DNA of 64,000 bases from Gemmataceae bacterium (GCA_022842245.1 JALHPZ010000004.1:186001-250000); one strand, 5' to 3'; positions 45,605 to 55,544 are shown, counted from the first letter of the stretch. Notes: a model not told the origin generated them from the letters alone. Program-made: numbers and translations.

Positions 45605-47011
45605 TTACCCGATTGCCGCCGTCACCACGTCGCCAGCGACGTCGGTGAGGCGTTCATCCCGGCCGTTGTGGCGGATCGTCAGCTTTTCGTGGTTAAGGCC
45701 TAGCAGGTGCAGGATCGTCGCGTGGAAGTCGTTCACCGAGATCGGCCGCTCCACCGCCTTCAGGCCGAACTCGTCGGTCGTGCCGACGGAGCCGGGCTTC
45801 GCACCACCGCCGGCCAGCCACATCGTGTAGCCCAACGGATTGTGGTCCCGGCCGCGGCTGCCCTGGCTGTTCGGCGTCCGGCCGAACTCGCTGCACCAGA
45901 CCACCAGCGTGTCGTCCAGCATGCCGAGGCGCTTCAGGTCCTTCAGCAGCGCCGCGATCGGCTTGTCAACGAGGCCGCACATCTTCTCGTGGTTGCCGTT
46001 CAAGTCGTCGTGGGCGTCCCACTGCATGTTGACGGGTCCGCCGCCGCTGTAGACGCTGAGGAAGCGGACGCCGCGCTCGAGCAGCCGGCGGGTGAGGAGC
46101 AGGCGCGTGCCGAACTCGACGGTCTTCGCGTCGTCGAGACCGTAGAGCGCTTTCGTCTCCTTGGTTTCCTGCGAGAGATCTACGGCTTCCGGTGCGTGCG
46201 TCTGCATCCGGAAGGCGAGCTCGTAGCTGGCGATGCGGGCTTCGAGGTCGGTGTCGCCCTTCGTGAGGTTCAACTCGTTGAGCTTCTTGGTCAGTTCGAA
46301 GGTGCGCCGGTTCTGCTTGGCCGTCACGCCGGGCTGGGGCTTGAGATTTAGGACCGGGCTGGCACCCTTGCGAAGGAGCGTGCCCTGGTTCACGGCCGGC
46401 AGGTAGCCGGCACCCCAGCACGGCGCGCCGCCTTCGAGCACGCCCTCGGGTTGCGGCATGACGCAGTACGCCGGCAGGTTCTCGCTTTCCGAACCCAATC
46501 CATAGACGACCCACGAGCCGAGCGAGGGGTGGCCCATCGTGATGCGGCCGGAGTGCAGCTCGTACATGGCCGGGGCGTGGATCGTGTTGGTGCACCAGCA
46601 CGATTTCAGGAAGCAAATGTCGTCCGCCACGGTGGCGAGGTGTGGCATCAGGTCCGAGATCCAGGCGCCGGTCTTGCCGTGCTGCTGGAACTTCCGGGTG
46701 GAGCCGAGGATCGTCTCGTCGCCCTTGGTGAATTGGCTCTTCGGGCGGCCGGTGTTCTCGGGGAGCTGCTGGCCGTGGCGTTTGATCAGTTCCGGCTTTG
46801 GGTCGAAGAGGTCCATCTGCGACGGTCCGCCGACCATGAAGAGGAAGACAACGCGCTTGGCCTTGGCGGGGAAGTGCGGTTTCATGGCCGCGAGCGGGTT
46901 CCCGGCCTTTTGAGGCTCGGAGGCAGAGGAACCGTTGGCGAGCATCCAGTTCAAAGCGATGCCGCCGCCGGCCTGTGTCAGGAAGTGTCGGCGCGTGGTG
47001 GGGGTGAACAT
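45605..47011 (-). CDS. DUF1501 protein, Tat-exported
   Basis: A 468-residue DUF1501 protein with a twin-arginine signal at the start ([13 protein letters not shown]). Family motifs are [63 protein letters not shown] and [19 protein letters not shown]. It is the second DUF1501 gene in the window but has no DUF1553 partner beside it. The partner may be elsewhere. Function unknown, probably outside the cytoplasm. Confidence 0.92.
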   Translation of the reverse strand: MFTPTTRRHFLTQAGGGIALNWMLANGSSASEPQKAGNPLAAMKPHFPAKAKRVVFLFMVGGPSQMDLFDPKPELIKRHGQQLPENTGRPKSQFTKGDETILGSTRKFQQHGKTGAWISDLMPHLATVADDICFLKSCWCTNTIHAPAMYELHSGRITMGHPSLGSWVVYGLGSESENLPAYCVMPQPEGVLEGGAPCWGAGYLPAVNQGTLLRKGASPVLNLKPQPGVTAKQNRRTFELTKKLNELNLTKGDTDLEARIASYELAFRMQTHAPEAVDLSQETKETKALYGLDDAKTVEFGTRLLLTRRLLERGVRFLSVYSGGGPVNMQWDAHDDLNGNHEKMCGLVDKPIAALLKDLKRLGMLDDTLVVWCSEFGRTPNSQGSRGRDHNPLGYTMWLAGGGAKPGSVGTTDEFGLKAVERPISVNDFHATILHLLGLNHEKLTIRHNGRDERLTDVAGDVVTAAIG

Positions 47012-47050
47012 GCCATGAGTTTACCCGAACGCGTTAAAGAGGGGAACGGT

Positions 47051-48595
47051 TTACCGTTGTTTCATTTCCAACAAATAGAGCGTGCCGTTGAATCGTGTGG
47101 CGACCGGTTCGAACCGAATACCCCTTCGTTCGAGTTCAAGGTGGTGCCAGCCGGTGCGCATCCCGAAGTAATGGACCGCTTCGCCTTGCTTCACGCGGTC
47201 CGCGATGGCGTCGGGCGTCGTCAGCGGCACTGGCGTCACCTTCGCCAGCGCCAGCAGACCGCGATCGACCGTGTCGGATTTTGTGTGCGCGAGCGCTAGG
47301 TTCAGGTCGGCGAGGCTCTCGACGGGAATCTCCGGGTGGTAGTGCCAGAGACGCACGAACTCGAAGGGCGCTTCAATCAGAACCGTCCCCGTCGATTGCG
47401 TTTTCAGCAGGTCGGCGGTTTCGTGGAAGAGCTTCGCTTCCATCGCATAGTGGCCGCGGGCGGGGCGGAGGTTGCCGACGAGGCCGAAGGAAGCGAACGC
47501 GAGCGCGGCGAGGGCGAGGGCACCGCGATGGCCTCCACTCATGCGGCCAATGGCGAAGGCAAACGCGGCGGCGAGGCCGAGGATCGCGGGGAGCGTGTAG
47601 CGGAAGTGGTACATGCCGACGACTTTCGCGCCGAGCCAGACTCCGAGAACCGGCCCTGCCGCTAGCGCGGCGACGGCGATCGTTTCGGGCAGCGGATACG
47701 GTTCGAGTTCTCGGCGGCGCGCGAAGACGAGACCCGCCACGAGCGCCGCCACGAACGGCACGGCCACATCCCTCCGTACCAACTCGGCGTACGCATTCTC
47801 CACTGCCCCGGCGTTGAACTTCGCTTTCGACCAGAAGTGGGCGGAGTATTGCTTCGATGTGTTCCCCCAGAACGGCTGCATCGCGAGGAGCAGAATGCCG
47901 GAGGCGACGAACGCGATCGCGAAGCGCCGGTCGACGCGCCGCTCGCGCCACCAGTGTGCACCCTCGGCGAGGGCGTACGCGGCGATCGGCACGACGAAGT
48001 AGTAGTGCGACGCCAAGCCGAGGACGAGGCACGCACCGAACGCGATCGGCCGGCGGCGCTGCCAGAGCGCGAGCGCCATCGCCGCACTGCCGATCACGAG
48101 GCCATAGGGCCGGGCTTCAAGGAAGTAGACCCAGACCGGAGCGCTGCCGAAGGCGACCGTCATCGCGAGGAACGCTTCCCACGGCCCACGGCGATGGCGC
48201 ACGAACAGGTACAGACCCAGCGTGGCCATAACCGCGCCGACGAGCGACGGCAGCCGCACGGCCCATTCGACTTCGCCGAAGACCGTGACACAAACGGAGG
48301 TGAGCAGGTAGCCGAGCGGCGGGTTCTGGTCGGCGCCGGCCATGAGGTGCGACGCGAGCGCCGAGGGATCGCGTGCCAGGTGCAGCGTGAAGTATTCGTC
48401 GAACCAATAAAGTCGGATCGAAGTGGAGTAGAGGATCGCGGCGGCGAGCAGGAGCAGATACGCGCTGACGGCAAGTGGTTCGATCCAGTTCTTCGCCGCG
48501 TGCCGGATTGGCTCATTCGCCGGCCGCTGGACGATGGCCACGCGGCGAAGCAAATAGCGGATCGGAGCGAGCGCCGCGGCAGGCATGATTCCCAT
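47051..48595 (-). CDS. GT39/PMT-type membrane glycosyltransferase
   Basis: A 514-residue polytopic membrane protein. After the first hydrophobic helix (PLAVSAYLLLLAAAILY) comes the catalytic-type motif LYWFDEYFTLHLARDP, the Asp-Glu of ArnT/PMT-like enzymes that use polyprenyl-phosphate sugars. About ten further membrane helices follow, then a soluble C-terminal domain of about 130 residues. The start may be ATG 48595 or 48586. It lies alone; the acceptor is unknown. Confidence 0.82.
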   Translation of the reverse strand: MGIMPAAALAPIRYLLRRVAIVQRPANEPIRHAAKNWIEPLAVSAYLLLLAAAILYSTSIRLYWFDEYFTLHLARDPSALASHLMAGADQNPPLGYLLTSVCVTVFGEVEWAVRLPSLVGAVMATLGLYLFVRHRRGPWEAFLAMTVAFGSAPVWVYFLEARPYGLVIGSAAMALALWQRRRPIAFGACLVLGLASHYYFVVPIAAYALAEGAHWWRERRVDRRFAIAFVASGILLLAMQPFWGNTSKQYSAHFWSKAKFNAGAVENAYAELVRRDVAVPFVAALVAGLVFARRRELEPYPLPETIAVAALAAGPVLGVWLGAKVVGMYHFRYTLPAILGLAAAFAFAIGRMSGGHRGALALAALAFASFGLVGNLRPARGHYAMEAKLFHETADLLKTQSTGTVLIEAPFEFVRLWHYHPEIPVESLADLNLALAHTKSDTVDRGLLALAKVTPVPLTTPDAIADRVKQGEAVHYFGMRTGWHHLELERRGIRFEPVATRFNGTLYLLEMKQR

Positions 48596-48828
48596 CCTCG
48601 TTGGAGCGAACAGAATCGCGAATTCCGCCGCTCCGACGCAAGATCAATCCGCTCCATCCGTTCGGACGCGAGTGGATTCGCGGAACCGGGAAATCGCGTC
48701 CGGTTGCAATGTGAAGATTTCTTGAAGAAAAACGAGAAGGTCGGATTCGCCACTGGAGATTCCCGGTTCGGTTCGGACACTAACACTTCTCTCCGGCGGA
48801 GCCGCCCGTCCGACTTCGGGGTTGCCTC

Positions 48829-50181
48829 ATGTGGTTCTGGGACGCGGTCCTCACCTTACCCGCCAGCGCGGCTCTGTTCTTCTTCATCGCGCTTGTCATC
48901 GCGTTCGGCTTCGAGTTCATCAACGGCTTCCACGACACGGCCAATGCCGTCACCACGGTCATCTATACGCGCACGATGAAACCGACCCCGGCGGTGGTCT
49001 ACTCGGGAATCATGAACTTTCTGGGCGTCATCACCGCCGGCGTCGGCGTCGCTTACGGGGTGGTAAACCTTTTACCCGTGGATCTGCTGGTCGATCGGGC
49101 CGGGTCTTCGGCGGCTCTTGTCATGGTCCTGGCATTGCTCCTCGCTGGCGTCAGCTGGAACCTCGGCACCTGGTACCTCGGCCTGCCCGTCAGCAGTTCG
49201 CACACGCTGATCGGCAGCATCCTTGGCGTCGGCATCGCGAATAGTCTCTTGGAGGGCCACGGCCTCACCGGCGTCAACTGGAGCAAGGCCGGGCAAACCG
49301 GCCTGTTCCTGCTCATCTCACCCATGGTCGGCTTCACCTGCGCCCTGTTGCTGCTCCTCGCGCTCAAGAAGACGGTGAAGGAAAAGCGGCTCTACGAACC
49401 GCCGCAAGGCGACGACCGGCCGCCGGGTTGGATCCGCGCCGCACTCATCACCACCTGTGGCGGCGTCAGTTTCGCCCACGGTTCGAATGACGGCCAAAAG
49501 GGAATGGGCCTGCTCGTCCTTGTCCTTATCGGCTTTCTGCCGTTCCACTACGCCCTGAACACGACGGCGGCGCATCACGCCCATGCCGTGTATGCCGCGA
49601 TCCCCGCCGCGCGCGGCGCGATCCCCACTGACAAAATGTCGTCGCAATTGGAGAAGGACTTCGCGCTGCTGGAAACGGAACTCGCCGAGATTGAATCGTT
49701 CGAGCAGATACCCGTCGAACGCCGCTGGGAGATCCGCCAGGCGATCCACCGCATCGTGAAGGCGCTGCCGAAGGACGCCGATGGTCAGACGATGAAAGCC
49801 ACCTTCAGTGCGGCCATCGAGTACGTGCCGTTCTGGGTGAAGTTCGGCACGGCTTTCGCGCTTGGCATCGGCACGATGGTCGGCTACAAACGCATCGTCG
49901 TGACGGTTGCGGAGCGCATCGGCAAGACCCACCTCACTTATGCCCAGGGCGCCGTCGCGGAGTTGGTGGCTGCGGCCACGATCCTCGGCGCCGACGTGGC
50001 GAACGCCCCGGTGAGCACGACACAGATCCTCAGCAGCGGCGTCGCCGGCACGATGGTCGCCAACGGCTCCGGCGTGCAAACCTCGACCGTGCGCAAGATC
50101 CTCCTCGCCTGGTGCCTGACGCTGCCCAGCACCGCGCTGCTGGCGGCGATTCTCTTCACGATCGGGCGGTGGTTGGTGTAA
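48829..50181 (+). CDS. pit: Inorganic phosphate transporter, PiT family
   Basis: A 450-residue low-affinity phosphate (metal-phosphate) symporter. Both PiT signatures are present: GFEFINGFHDTANAVTTVIYTR near the N-terminus and GADVANAPVSTTQILSSG near the C-terminus. SSSHTLIGSILGVG and SFAHGSNDGQKGMGLL also fit. A soluble loop of about 90 residues in the middle is charged and helical (QLEKDFALLETELAEIESFE). It is transcribed away from the GT39 gene. Confidence 0.93.
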   Translation: MWFWDAVLTLPASAALFFFIALVIAFGFEFINGFHDTANAVTTVIYTRTMKPTPAVVYSGIMNFLGVITAGVGVAYGVVNLLPVDLLVDRAGSSAALVMVLALLLAGVSWNLGTWYLGLPVSSSHTLIGSILGVGIANSLLEGHGLTGVNWSKAGQTGLFLLISPMVGFTCALLLLLALKKTVKEKRLYEPPQGDDRPPGWIRAALITTCGGVSFAHGSNDGQKGMGLLVLVLIGFLPFHYALNTTAAHHAHAVYAAIPAARGAIPTDKMSSQLEKDFALLETELAEIESFEQIPVERRWEIRQAIHRIVKALPKDADGQTMKATFSAAIEYVPFWVKFGTAFALGIGTMVGYKRIVVTVAERIGKTHLTYAQGAVAELVAAATILGADVANAPVSTTQILSSGVAGTMVANGSGVQTSTVRKILLAWCLTLPSTALLAAILFTIGRWLV

Positions 50182-50205
50182 GATGGCGTCGAGAGGCCAT
50201 CCGAT

Positions 50206-50943
50206 ATGCTACGCGACCATTTTCATTCGCCGCTTCATCCTCGCCATGCATGGGAATCGTTCCACGCGGCGTGGCTCGGCTACATCTGCGAATCGCTGAA
50301 CGACCTGCTGCCGAAGAACTACTTCGCCCAAGAGCAGGTCCACGCCGGCCGGCGGATCGAAATCGACGTCGGTACCTACGAGCAACTCGACGGCGAACGG
50401 GAATCGAACGACTCGGATACCGGCGGCGGCGTGATAGCGGAGCCGAAGGCGAAGCTCTGGACACCGCCAGCCGCAACGGCGTCCATTCCTGCCGTCTTCG
50501 CGGAAGACTTCGAAATCCAGATCGTCGAGTCGGCCGATGCGGGATTGCGCATCGTCGGTGCAGTCGAATTGGCCAGCCCGGGGAACAAGGATCGCGACGA
50601 GGCTCGCCTACCGTTCGCGGCGAAGGTGGCCAGCTACCTCGCCAGCGGCGTCTCAGTAGTCGTCGTGGACATCTGCACGTCGCGGCTGGCAAATCTCCAC
50701 CACGCGATCCTGCCGCTTCTGTCGGCCGACGAACCGCGCTTCTCGCACGATATCGCACTCTATTCGGTCGCCTATCGTCCGGTGCGACGCGATGATGCAG
50801 AGCAGATCGACATCTGGACGGAACCGCTGGGACTGGGCAGACCGCTGCCGACGATGCCGCTATGGCTGAACGCTGAGATGTGCGTGCCGGTGGAATTGGG
50901 TTCGACGTACCGCAAGGCCTGCGAACGCCGGCGGATCAATTAA
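50206..50943 (+). CDS. DUF4058 family protein
   Basis: A 245-residue protein of a family found mainly in cyanobacteria and Planctomycetota. Typical parts are the N-terminal HPRHAWESFHAAWLGYICESLNDLLPKNYF, the VGAVELASPGNKDRD segment (similar to nuclease-type strands) and the C-terminal LPTMPLWLN. Resemblance to Uma2-like nuclease folds has been suggested, but function is unknown. It begins 24 bases after the phosphate transporter gene. Confidence 0.82.
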   Translation: MLRDHFHSPLHPRHAWESFHAAWLGYICESLNDLLPKNYFAQEQVHAGRRIEIDVGTYEQLDGERESNDSDTGGGVIAEPKAKLWTPPAATASIPAVFAEDFEIQIVESADAGLRIVGAVELASPGNKDRDEARLPFAAKVASYLASGVSVVVVDICTSRLANLHHAILPLLSADEPRFSHDIALYSVAYRPVRRDDAEQIDIWTEPLGLGRPLPTMPLWLNAEMCVPVELGSTYRKACERRRIN

Positions 50944-51020
50944 AGATGCTGAGTTGCATTTGGGTATTATCGACCACAATCAGCCAATTCGATTTACAGC
51001 CGCCTGCGTAGGGTGAGGTC

Positions 51021-51746
51021 ATGGGGGCGTGGGGAACCGGACTATTTTCCGATGATTCCGCCTCCGATGTTAGAGACGGTTATCGAGATTTGATCGGCGA
51101 CGGTTATTCATCGAGCCAAGCAACCGACTTACTTATTGCCGAATGGAGCGATTCCCTTCTCGATCCCGAAGAATCTTCGGTCTTCTGGCTGGCCTTGGCA
51201 TCGACTCAATGGCAATGTGGACGCTTGGAGAATCGCGTCAAGTCTCGCGCACTTGAGATCATCGACTCCGGTACCGATCTCGCTCGTTGGCGCGATGATC
51301 CGAAACAATTGAAAAATCGCGAGGCGGTACTTGCGAAACTGCGATCCCAGATTCTTGCACCACAGCCAAGACTCAAACGCATTCCCAAGCGATTTCGTGA
51401 CTCTTGCGATTGGTCGATCGGTGAAGTGATTGGTTATCGACTCCAGACGGGAAAATGGGTTCTTCTTCTCGTGGTCGGATTTCATTCAGACAAAGGCGGA
51501 ACCAGCCCCATTTGCATGCTGCTTGACTGGTTGGACGAATCGTTGCCGACCATGGAAATCATCTTCGGATTGCCGGCCAAAGAATCACGGTTCATGATTG
51601 GCAGAACAAAGGAAAAAGAACTGCCGATCGATCGCATCAAACGTCTTGGTGCTCGGGATTGTCCAAATGCAATTCCCGGCTTAATCGCAGTCTACCTTTG
51701 GTCGTTTCTCGATGAACAAATCGAGTCAATACTCACCACGAAATAG
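51021..51746 (+). CDS. DUF4259-like protein (MGxWGxG start), unknown function
   Basis: A 241-residue protein. The opening MGAWGTGLFSDDSASDVRDGYRD recalls the DUF4259 group, whose members start with MGAWG and an acidic helix. The rest (WLALASTQWQCGRLE, a basic centre, FLDEQIESILTTK) shows no motif. Base composition looks less GC-rich than that of neighbours, which could mean recent transfer. Proteins of this type often lie in accessory regions, sometimes as immunity proteins, but nothing here proves that. Confidence 0.6.
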   Translation: MGAWGTGLFSDDSASDVRDGYRDLIGDGYSSSQATDLLIAEWSDSLLDPEESSVFWLALASTQWQCGRLENRVKSRALEIIDSGTDLARWRDDPKQLKNREAVLAKLRSQILAPQPRLKRIPKRFRDSCDWSIGEVIGYRLQTGKWVLLLVVGFHSDKGGTSPICMLLDWLDESLPTMEIIFGLPAKESRFMIGRTKEKELPIDRIKRLGARDCPNAIPGLIAVYLWSFLDEQIESILTTK

Positions 51747-52308
51747 CGTCTGAGTGCTCATTGACAACTTCGCCCCCAAAAACTTGCACGCTTTCAACCG
51801 AAACCTCACGGGGCGAGGCTCGCCGATTGTTTGTCTTGATGATTGATCTGAAAACAAACCGACCGGGTTCGCGAACGGCCTCTCCCCTCCGTTCGCGAAG
51901 CCCGGTCTGTTGTTGCTTGAGTAAGGCAGGATACTGGTTGGCGGCCTCTCCCCTCCGCCAACCACCGGCCAGCTTACCCGTGCGAGAGAAGGAATTGCAC
52001 CCCGCGCGCCAATCGCAATCCGACTTCCAAAAAAAACCGGTTTCCCCGCGAAATCGCCTGCAATTCCAGTGAATCTCTCGATTGAAATTCTATCGACTCC
52101 TCGAAGTCCTTCCGCGCGACGAACCCGATTATGCCCGGCCGTGTCGCATCCCGTGCCGCAACCGCGTTCATCCGCCCCACTCCGATGCGAGAAGGGACTA
52201 TTCCTCATCCTCTCACGCTCCACCGGCCGAAGGAAAGAAAAGGGATCGTTGTCCCCGCAGATCCCCCAGCCTACGATTCCCCTACGAACGTCTTCACCGG
52301 AACCGACG
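51747..52308. other. 562-base gap without a gene; holds two hairpins
   Basis: No coding frame is supported. The gap contains a TTGACA hexamer at 51761-51766 without a clear -10, a GTTTGT/ACAAAC stem near 51829-51858, the twin hairpins listed separately, and an A-run near 52029-52036. Its last part is the upstream region of the serine acetyltransferase gene. Confidence 0.6.
51861..51964 (+). ncRNA. Candidate small RNA or leader: twin hairpins with identical C-rich loops
   Basis: Hairpin 1: GACCGGG (51861-51867) plus an 11-bp stem (51868-51878 with 51889-51899) and CCCGGTC (51901-51907), so 18 pairs with one bulged G. Hairpin 2: a perfect 10-bp stem (51935-51944 with 51955-51964). Both close the same ten-base loop CCTCTCCCCT on GG/CC pairs, while the stems differ in sequence. 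Paired stems around identical C-rich loops are the pattern of CcsR/cuckoo-type bacterial RNAs. The strand is assumed; the reverse strand would show purine loops. No clear promoter or terminator was found. Confidence 0.5.
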
Positions 52309-53271
52309 ATGGCCACCGACATCACGCTCAAGGAAACCGAACTCCAATCGATCACCGAACGGCTGGTCGACACCTACACGAGCTGTAGCCGGCTGAACCA
52401 CCTCGGCCACGAGCCGCTCCCCAACCGCGAGGCGGTCGCCGAGATTACGTCCGACCTCCAGGAAGTCCTCTACCCCGGCTACGGCAAGCGCCAGAACCTG
52501 CATATCGGCAACATCGGCTTCTACGTCGGCAGCCTCGTCGATTCCCTCCACGATCGCTTGACCGAGCAGATCGCCCGTGCGCTCCGCCACGACCTCAAAG
52601 CCGACTCGCCGCACGTCGACTTCCAGGCCCTCGCGCAGGTGAAGGCGATCGAACTCCTCCGCCGCCTCCCGAATGTCCGCCTCACGCTCGAGCGCGACGT
52701 CGAGGCCGCCTTCCGCGGCGACCCGGCCGCCAAGAGCAGCCACGAGATCATCTTCTGCTACCCCGGCCTCGAGGCGATCACCGTCTACCGTGTGGCGCAT
52801 GAACTCTCCCGGCTCGGCGTGCCCTACATCCCGCGCATGATGACCGAGCACGCGCACTCCAAGACCGGCATCGACATCCATCCCGGCGCCCGCATCGGCT
52901 CCGGCTTCTTCATCGACCACGGCACCGGCGTCGTCATCGGGGAGACCTGCGACATCGGCGAGCACGTCAAGCTCTACCAGGGCGTGACACTCGGAGCCCT
53001 CTCCTTCGAGCGCAACGACAACGGCGAGTTGGTTCACGGCTCGTACAAGCGCCACCCGACGCTTAAGGACCACGTCGTGGTCTACGCGAACGCGACGATC
53101 CTCGGCGGCGCGACGACGGTCGGCGAGCGGGCCGTGATCGGCTCGAACACCTGGATCACGGAGAGCGTGCCGGCCGACACGACGGTGGTGCTGGAAAAGC
53201 CGAAGCTGCGCGTGAAGGGGAGCAAGGCCCCCGCGACCTCCGAGGCCGAGGCGGGGATGTATTTCATCTAG
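52309..53271 (+). CDS. cysE: Serine O-acetyltransferase
   Basis: Acetylates L-serine with acetyl-CoA, the first step of cysteine synthesis. The 320-residue protein starts at ATG 52309. It has a long helical N-terminal domain (to about residue 180), then a left-handed beta helix of hexapeptide repeats (GIDIHPGARIGSGFFIDHGTGVVIGETCDIGEHVKLYQGVTLGA) with the catalytic His in DIHPGA and DHGTGVV. A further strand series ends in VIGSNTWI. The length is that of the EpsC-like long form. The long upstream gap with hairpins may affect its expression. Confidence 0.9.
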   Translation: MATDITLKETELQSITERLVDTYTSCSRLNHLGHEPLPNREAVAEITSDLQEVLYPGYGKRQNLHIGNIGFYVGSLVDSLHDRLTEQIARALRHDLKADSPHVDFQALAQVKAIELLRRLPNVRLTLERDVEAAFRGDPAAKSSHEIIFCYPGLEAITVYRVAHELSRLGVPYIPRMMTEHAHSKTGIDIHPGARIGSGFFIDHGTGVVIGETCDIGEHVKLYQGVTLGALSFERNDNGELVHGSYKRHPTLKDHVVVYANATILGGATTVGERAVIGSNTWITESVPADTTVVLEKPKLRVKGSKAPATSEAEAGMYFI

Positions 53272-53359
53272 CGGCGGTCTGTCTACGGTGTGTATCGTTT
53301 AGCCGCGACGCGGAGTCTTCGGAGCGGAGCGCTGAGCCGAAACGAATCGGGGAGCCACC

Positions 53360-53968
53360 ATGACCATTGCAACGACGCGGCAATACCCGCTCGCCGGAAC
53401 GCACGCCGGCTTTCGCCGTTTCTCCGTCATGGAATACCACAAACTCATCCAGATGGGAATGTTGACCCCCGACGACAATTTGGAATTGATCGAAGGCTAT
53501 CTGGTGCACAAGACGAGCCGAAATCCACCACACGCCGTTGCATTGAATCGGACGCGCAAACTGATCGAAAGAATGCTGCCCGCCGGCTGGGACACAAGAC
53601 TTCAAGATGCAGTTACACTCAGTGGGAGCGAACCTGAACCCGATATCGCGGTAGTCCGGGGAACTGACGATGACTTTGAGAAATGTCATCCGGGACCGGG
53701 AGTAATCGGTCTCCTCGTGGAGATTGCCGATTCTTCGCTCGACGTCGACCAGTCCGACAAACAACGAATCTATGCCCGCGATGGTGTAATCCGTTACTGG
53801 ATCGTCAACATCCCTGACCGTCGCGTCGAAGTCTACACCGACCCGCAGCCGGCCGGCGATCCACCGAGCTACGCGACCCGGACCGACTATCCGTCGGGAA
53901 CGCTCGTGCCGTTCGTTCTCGACGGAGCCACCGTCGGTACGATCGCCGTCGATGAAATCCTGCCCTGA
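53360..53968 (+). CDS. Uma2 family (DUF820) putative restriction-like nuclease
   Basis: A 202-residue protein with the PD-(D/E)xK-like fold of the Uma2 family. Landmarks are NLELIEGYLVHKTSRNPPHA, EPEPDIAVVRGTDDD and LLVEIADSSLDVDQSDKQRIYARDGVIRYWIVN. The family is heavily multiplied in cyanobacteria and Planctomycetota; its target is unknown. ATG 53360 follows GGGGAG. It is convergent with the adaptor gene, one base away. Confidence 0.88.
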   Translation: MTIATTRQYPLAGTHAGFRRFSVMEYHKLIQMGMLTPDDNLELIEGYLVHKTSRNPPHAVALNRTRKLIERMLPAGWDTRLQDAVTLSGSEPEPDIAVVRGTDDDFEKCHPGPGVIGLLVEIADSSLDVDQSDKQRIYARDGVIRYWIVNIPDRRVEVYTDPQPAGDPPSYATRTDYPSGTLVPFVLDGATVGTIAVDEILP

Positions 53969-53969
53969 A

Positions 53970-55544
53970 CTACTTCTTCGCCTCCGACTTCTTCTCGTCC
54001 TTCTTGCCCGTCGCCTTCAGATCCGCCGCGGCTCGCGTGCGGGCATCCAGCGCCACTTCCTCGCCGGGCTGAAGGCCATCGGTCACCTGAACGAACTGCT
54101 CGTTGCTTTCGCCCACCGTCACCGTCCGGCGGGCGATTCCGGACGAGCCGACGACGTACACCACTTTTTCCCCCTCGTACTCCGTCAGCCCCGTCACCGG
54201 CACGCTCAGCGCATCGGACACCGAACCCACGAGAATTTTCACCTCGGCCGTCATCCCTGGTTTCAGCCCCGCGTCGGAGGGCATGTCGTCGATGCTCAGT
54301 TCCGTCTCGTACTGCTTCACGCCCTGTCCGCGCCACCCGTCGGCCTGCGCGATCGTCGCGATCTTCGTCACCTTGCCGTTGAGCGACTTGCTGCCGAGTG
54401 CGTCGATCTGGAACGTCGCCGCCATGCCGACCTTCACTTTCTTGATGACCGATTCGTGGATCTTCATCTTCACACGCATCTTCGACAGGTCCGGCAGGCT
54501 GAAGATCTCCTGGCGGTAGTAGAGCTGCGCCCCCGGCCGGATGCGGGCGGATTCGTCCCAGTAGCGCGAACTGGAGTAAACGAGGATGCCGTCGGCAGGG
54601 GCCTTGATCGTGCAGCGCTCGACCTGCTCGGCGGCGTAGTCGAGTTGTTTCTTCTCGACCGTCGCGTTGCTCTCGGCGGCCTTGAGTTCGCTGTCGGCCT
54701 CGTCCACGAGCGCCTGCTGCGTCTCCTTCGTGCGCCTCAGCTCGCGCTCGGCCTCGTCCGCCTTCGCCTTCAGCTCCGTGATCTTCTTCTTGCGGGTGAA
54801 CTTCTCCAGCACCAGCACCTCCGACTCGGCGCTCGTCACCTCGAACTTCCGCTGCTGAACCGACAATTCCTTCGCGCGGAGCTGTTCGAGCTGCGCGTAG
54901 CCGTCCTTCACGAGCGACTTCGTGAACGTGATGTCGTCCTCGGCTTCCTTGAGTTGCTTGCGGTTCAGTTCGAGCACGCCCTTGAGCTTGTCGAGATCCT
55001 TCTTGTACTCGCCCTGCGGGTCGTCGTAGGCTTCGAGGTCGATCTTCGCGAGCGTGAGCGCGAGGTCGGCCTTGGCGATCTCGCTATCAGCCTTGTTCTT
55101 CGCCTGCGCGAGCTTGCTGCGGCACGCCTTCACCTTCCCCTCGGCCGTCTGCCATTTCACTTCCTGTTCGCTCATCTGGCGGGCGAGTTGGTCGGTGTCG
55201 AGTTTGGCAACCTCGTCGCCCTTGCGCACGCGCTTGCCTTCCTCGATGATCGAGACGAGCTTGCCGCCGCCCTTGAGGTCGCACATCACTTGCACGGCGT
55301 CGATGCTTTCGAGTTCGCCGCGGTCGGTGATGGTGATCTTGAGTTCGCCGCGCGCGACAACGGCGGTGACGGGCCGGTCGAATTTGTTTGACCCGTTGAG
55401 GAGTGGCAGTCCGTACTTCCAGCCGGCGTATCCCGCGCCGCCAAAAGCCGCAACCAGGACGGCGCGGCGGATCCAGGCGTGGAACGGCCGGCTACGGTTC
55501 GCCGGGCGCGGTGCCGGCGCGAGCGGGAGCGGAGCGGGATTCAT
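53970..55544 (-). CDS. HlyD/MacA-type periplasmic adaptor
   Basis: A 524-residue membrane fusion protein with one N-terminal anchor (RRAVLVAAFGGAGYAGWKYG). The lipoyl halves (GGGKLVSIIEEGKRVRKGDEV and IKAPADGILVYSS) flank a long coiled coil of about 200 residues. Beta-barrel and membrane-proximal domains follow, then a Lys/Glu-rich tail (KATGKKDEKKSEAKK). The ATG lies 53 bases inside the end of the TolC-like gene, in another frame. No transporter gene adjoins it. Confidence 0.88.
   Translation of the reverse strand: MNPAPLPLAPAPRPANRSRPFHAWIRRAVLVAAFGGAGYAGWKYGLPLLNGSNKFDRPVTAVVARGELKITITDRGELESIDAVQVMCDLKGGGKLVSIIEEGKRVRKGDEVAKLDTDQLARQMSEQEVKWQTAEGKVKACRSKLAQAKNKADSEIAKADLALTLAKIDLEAYDDPQGEYKKDLDKLKGVLELNRKQLKEAEDDITFTKSLVKDGYAQLEQLRAKELSVQQRKFEVTSAESEVLVLEKFTRKKKITELKAKADEAERELRRTKETQQALVDEADSELKAAESNATVEKKQLDYAAEQVERCTIKAPADGILVYSSSRYWDESARIRPGAQLYYRQEIFSLPDLSKMRVKMKIHESVIKKVKVGMAATFQIDALGSKSLNGKVTKIATIAQADGWRGQGVKQYETELSIDDMPSDAGLKPGMTAEVKILVGSVSDALSVPVTGLTEYEGEKVVYVVGSSGIARRTVTVGESNEQFVQVTDGLQPGEEVALDARTRAAADLKATGKKDEKKSEAKK

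Noticed and set aside
52029-52036. A-run as terminator T-tract on the minus strand for the hairpin region
   Set aside because: It would lie at the start and not at the end of a minus-strand transcript of the hairpins, so it does not serve as their terminator.
53952-55391. Plus-strand frame of 479 codons, Leu- and Arg-rich
   Set aside because: Antisense to the coiled-coil adaptor; composition is the mirror of Lys/Glu codons.
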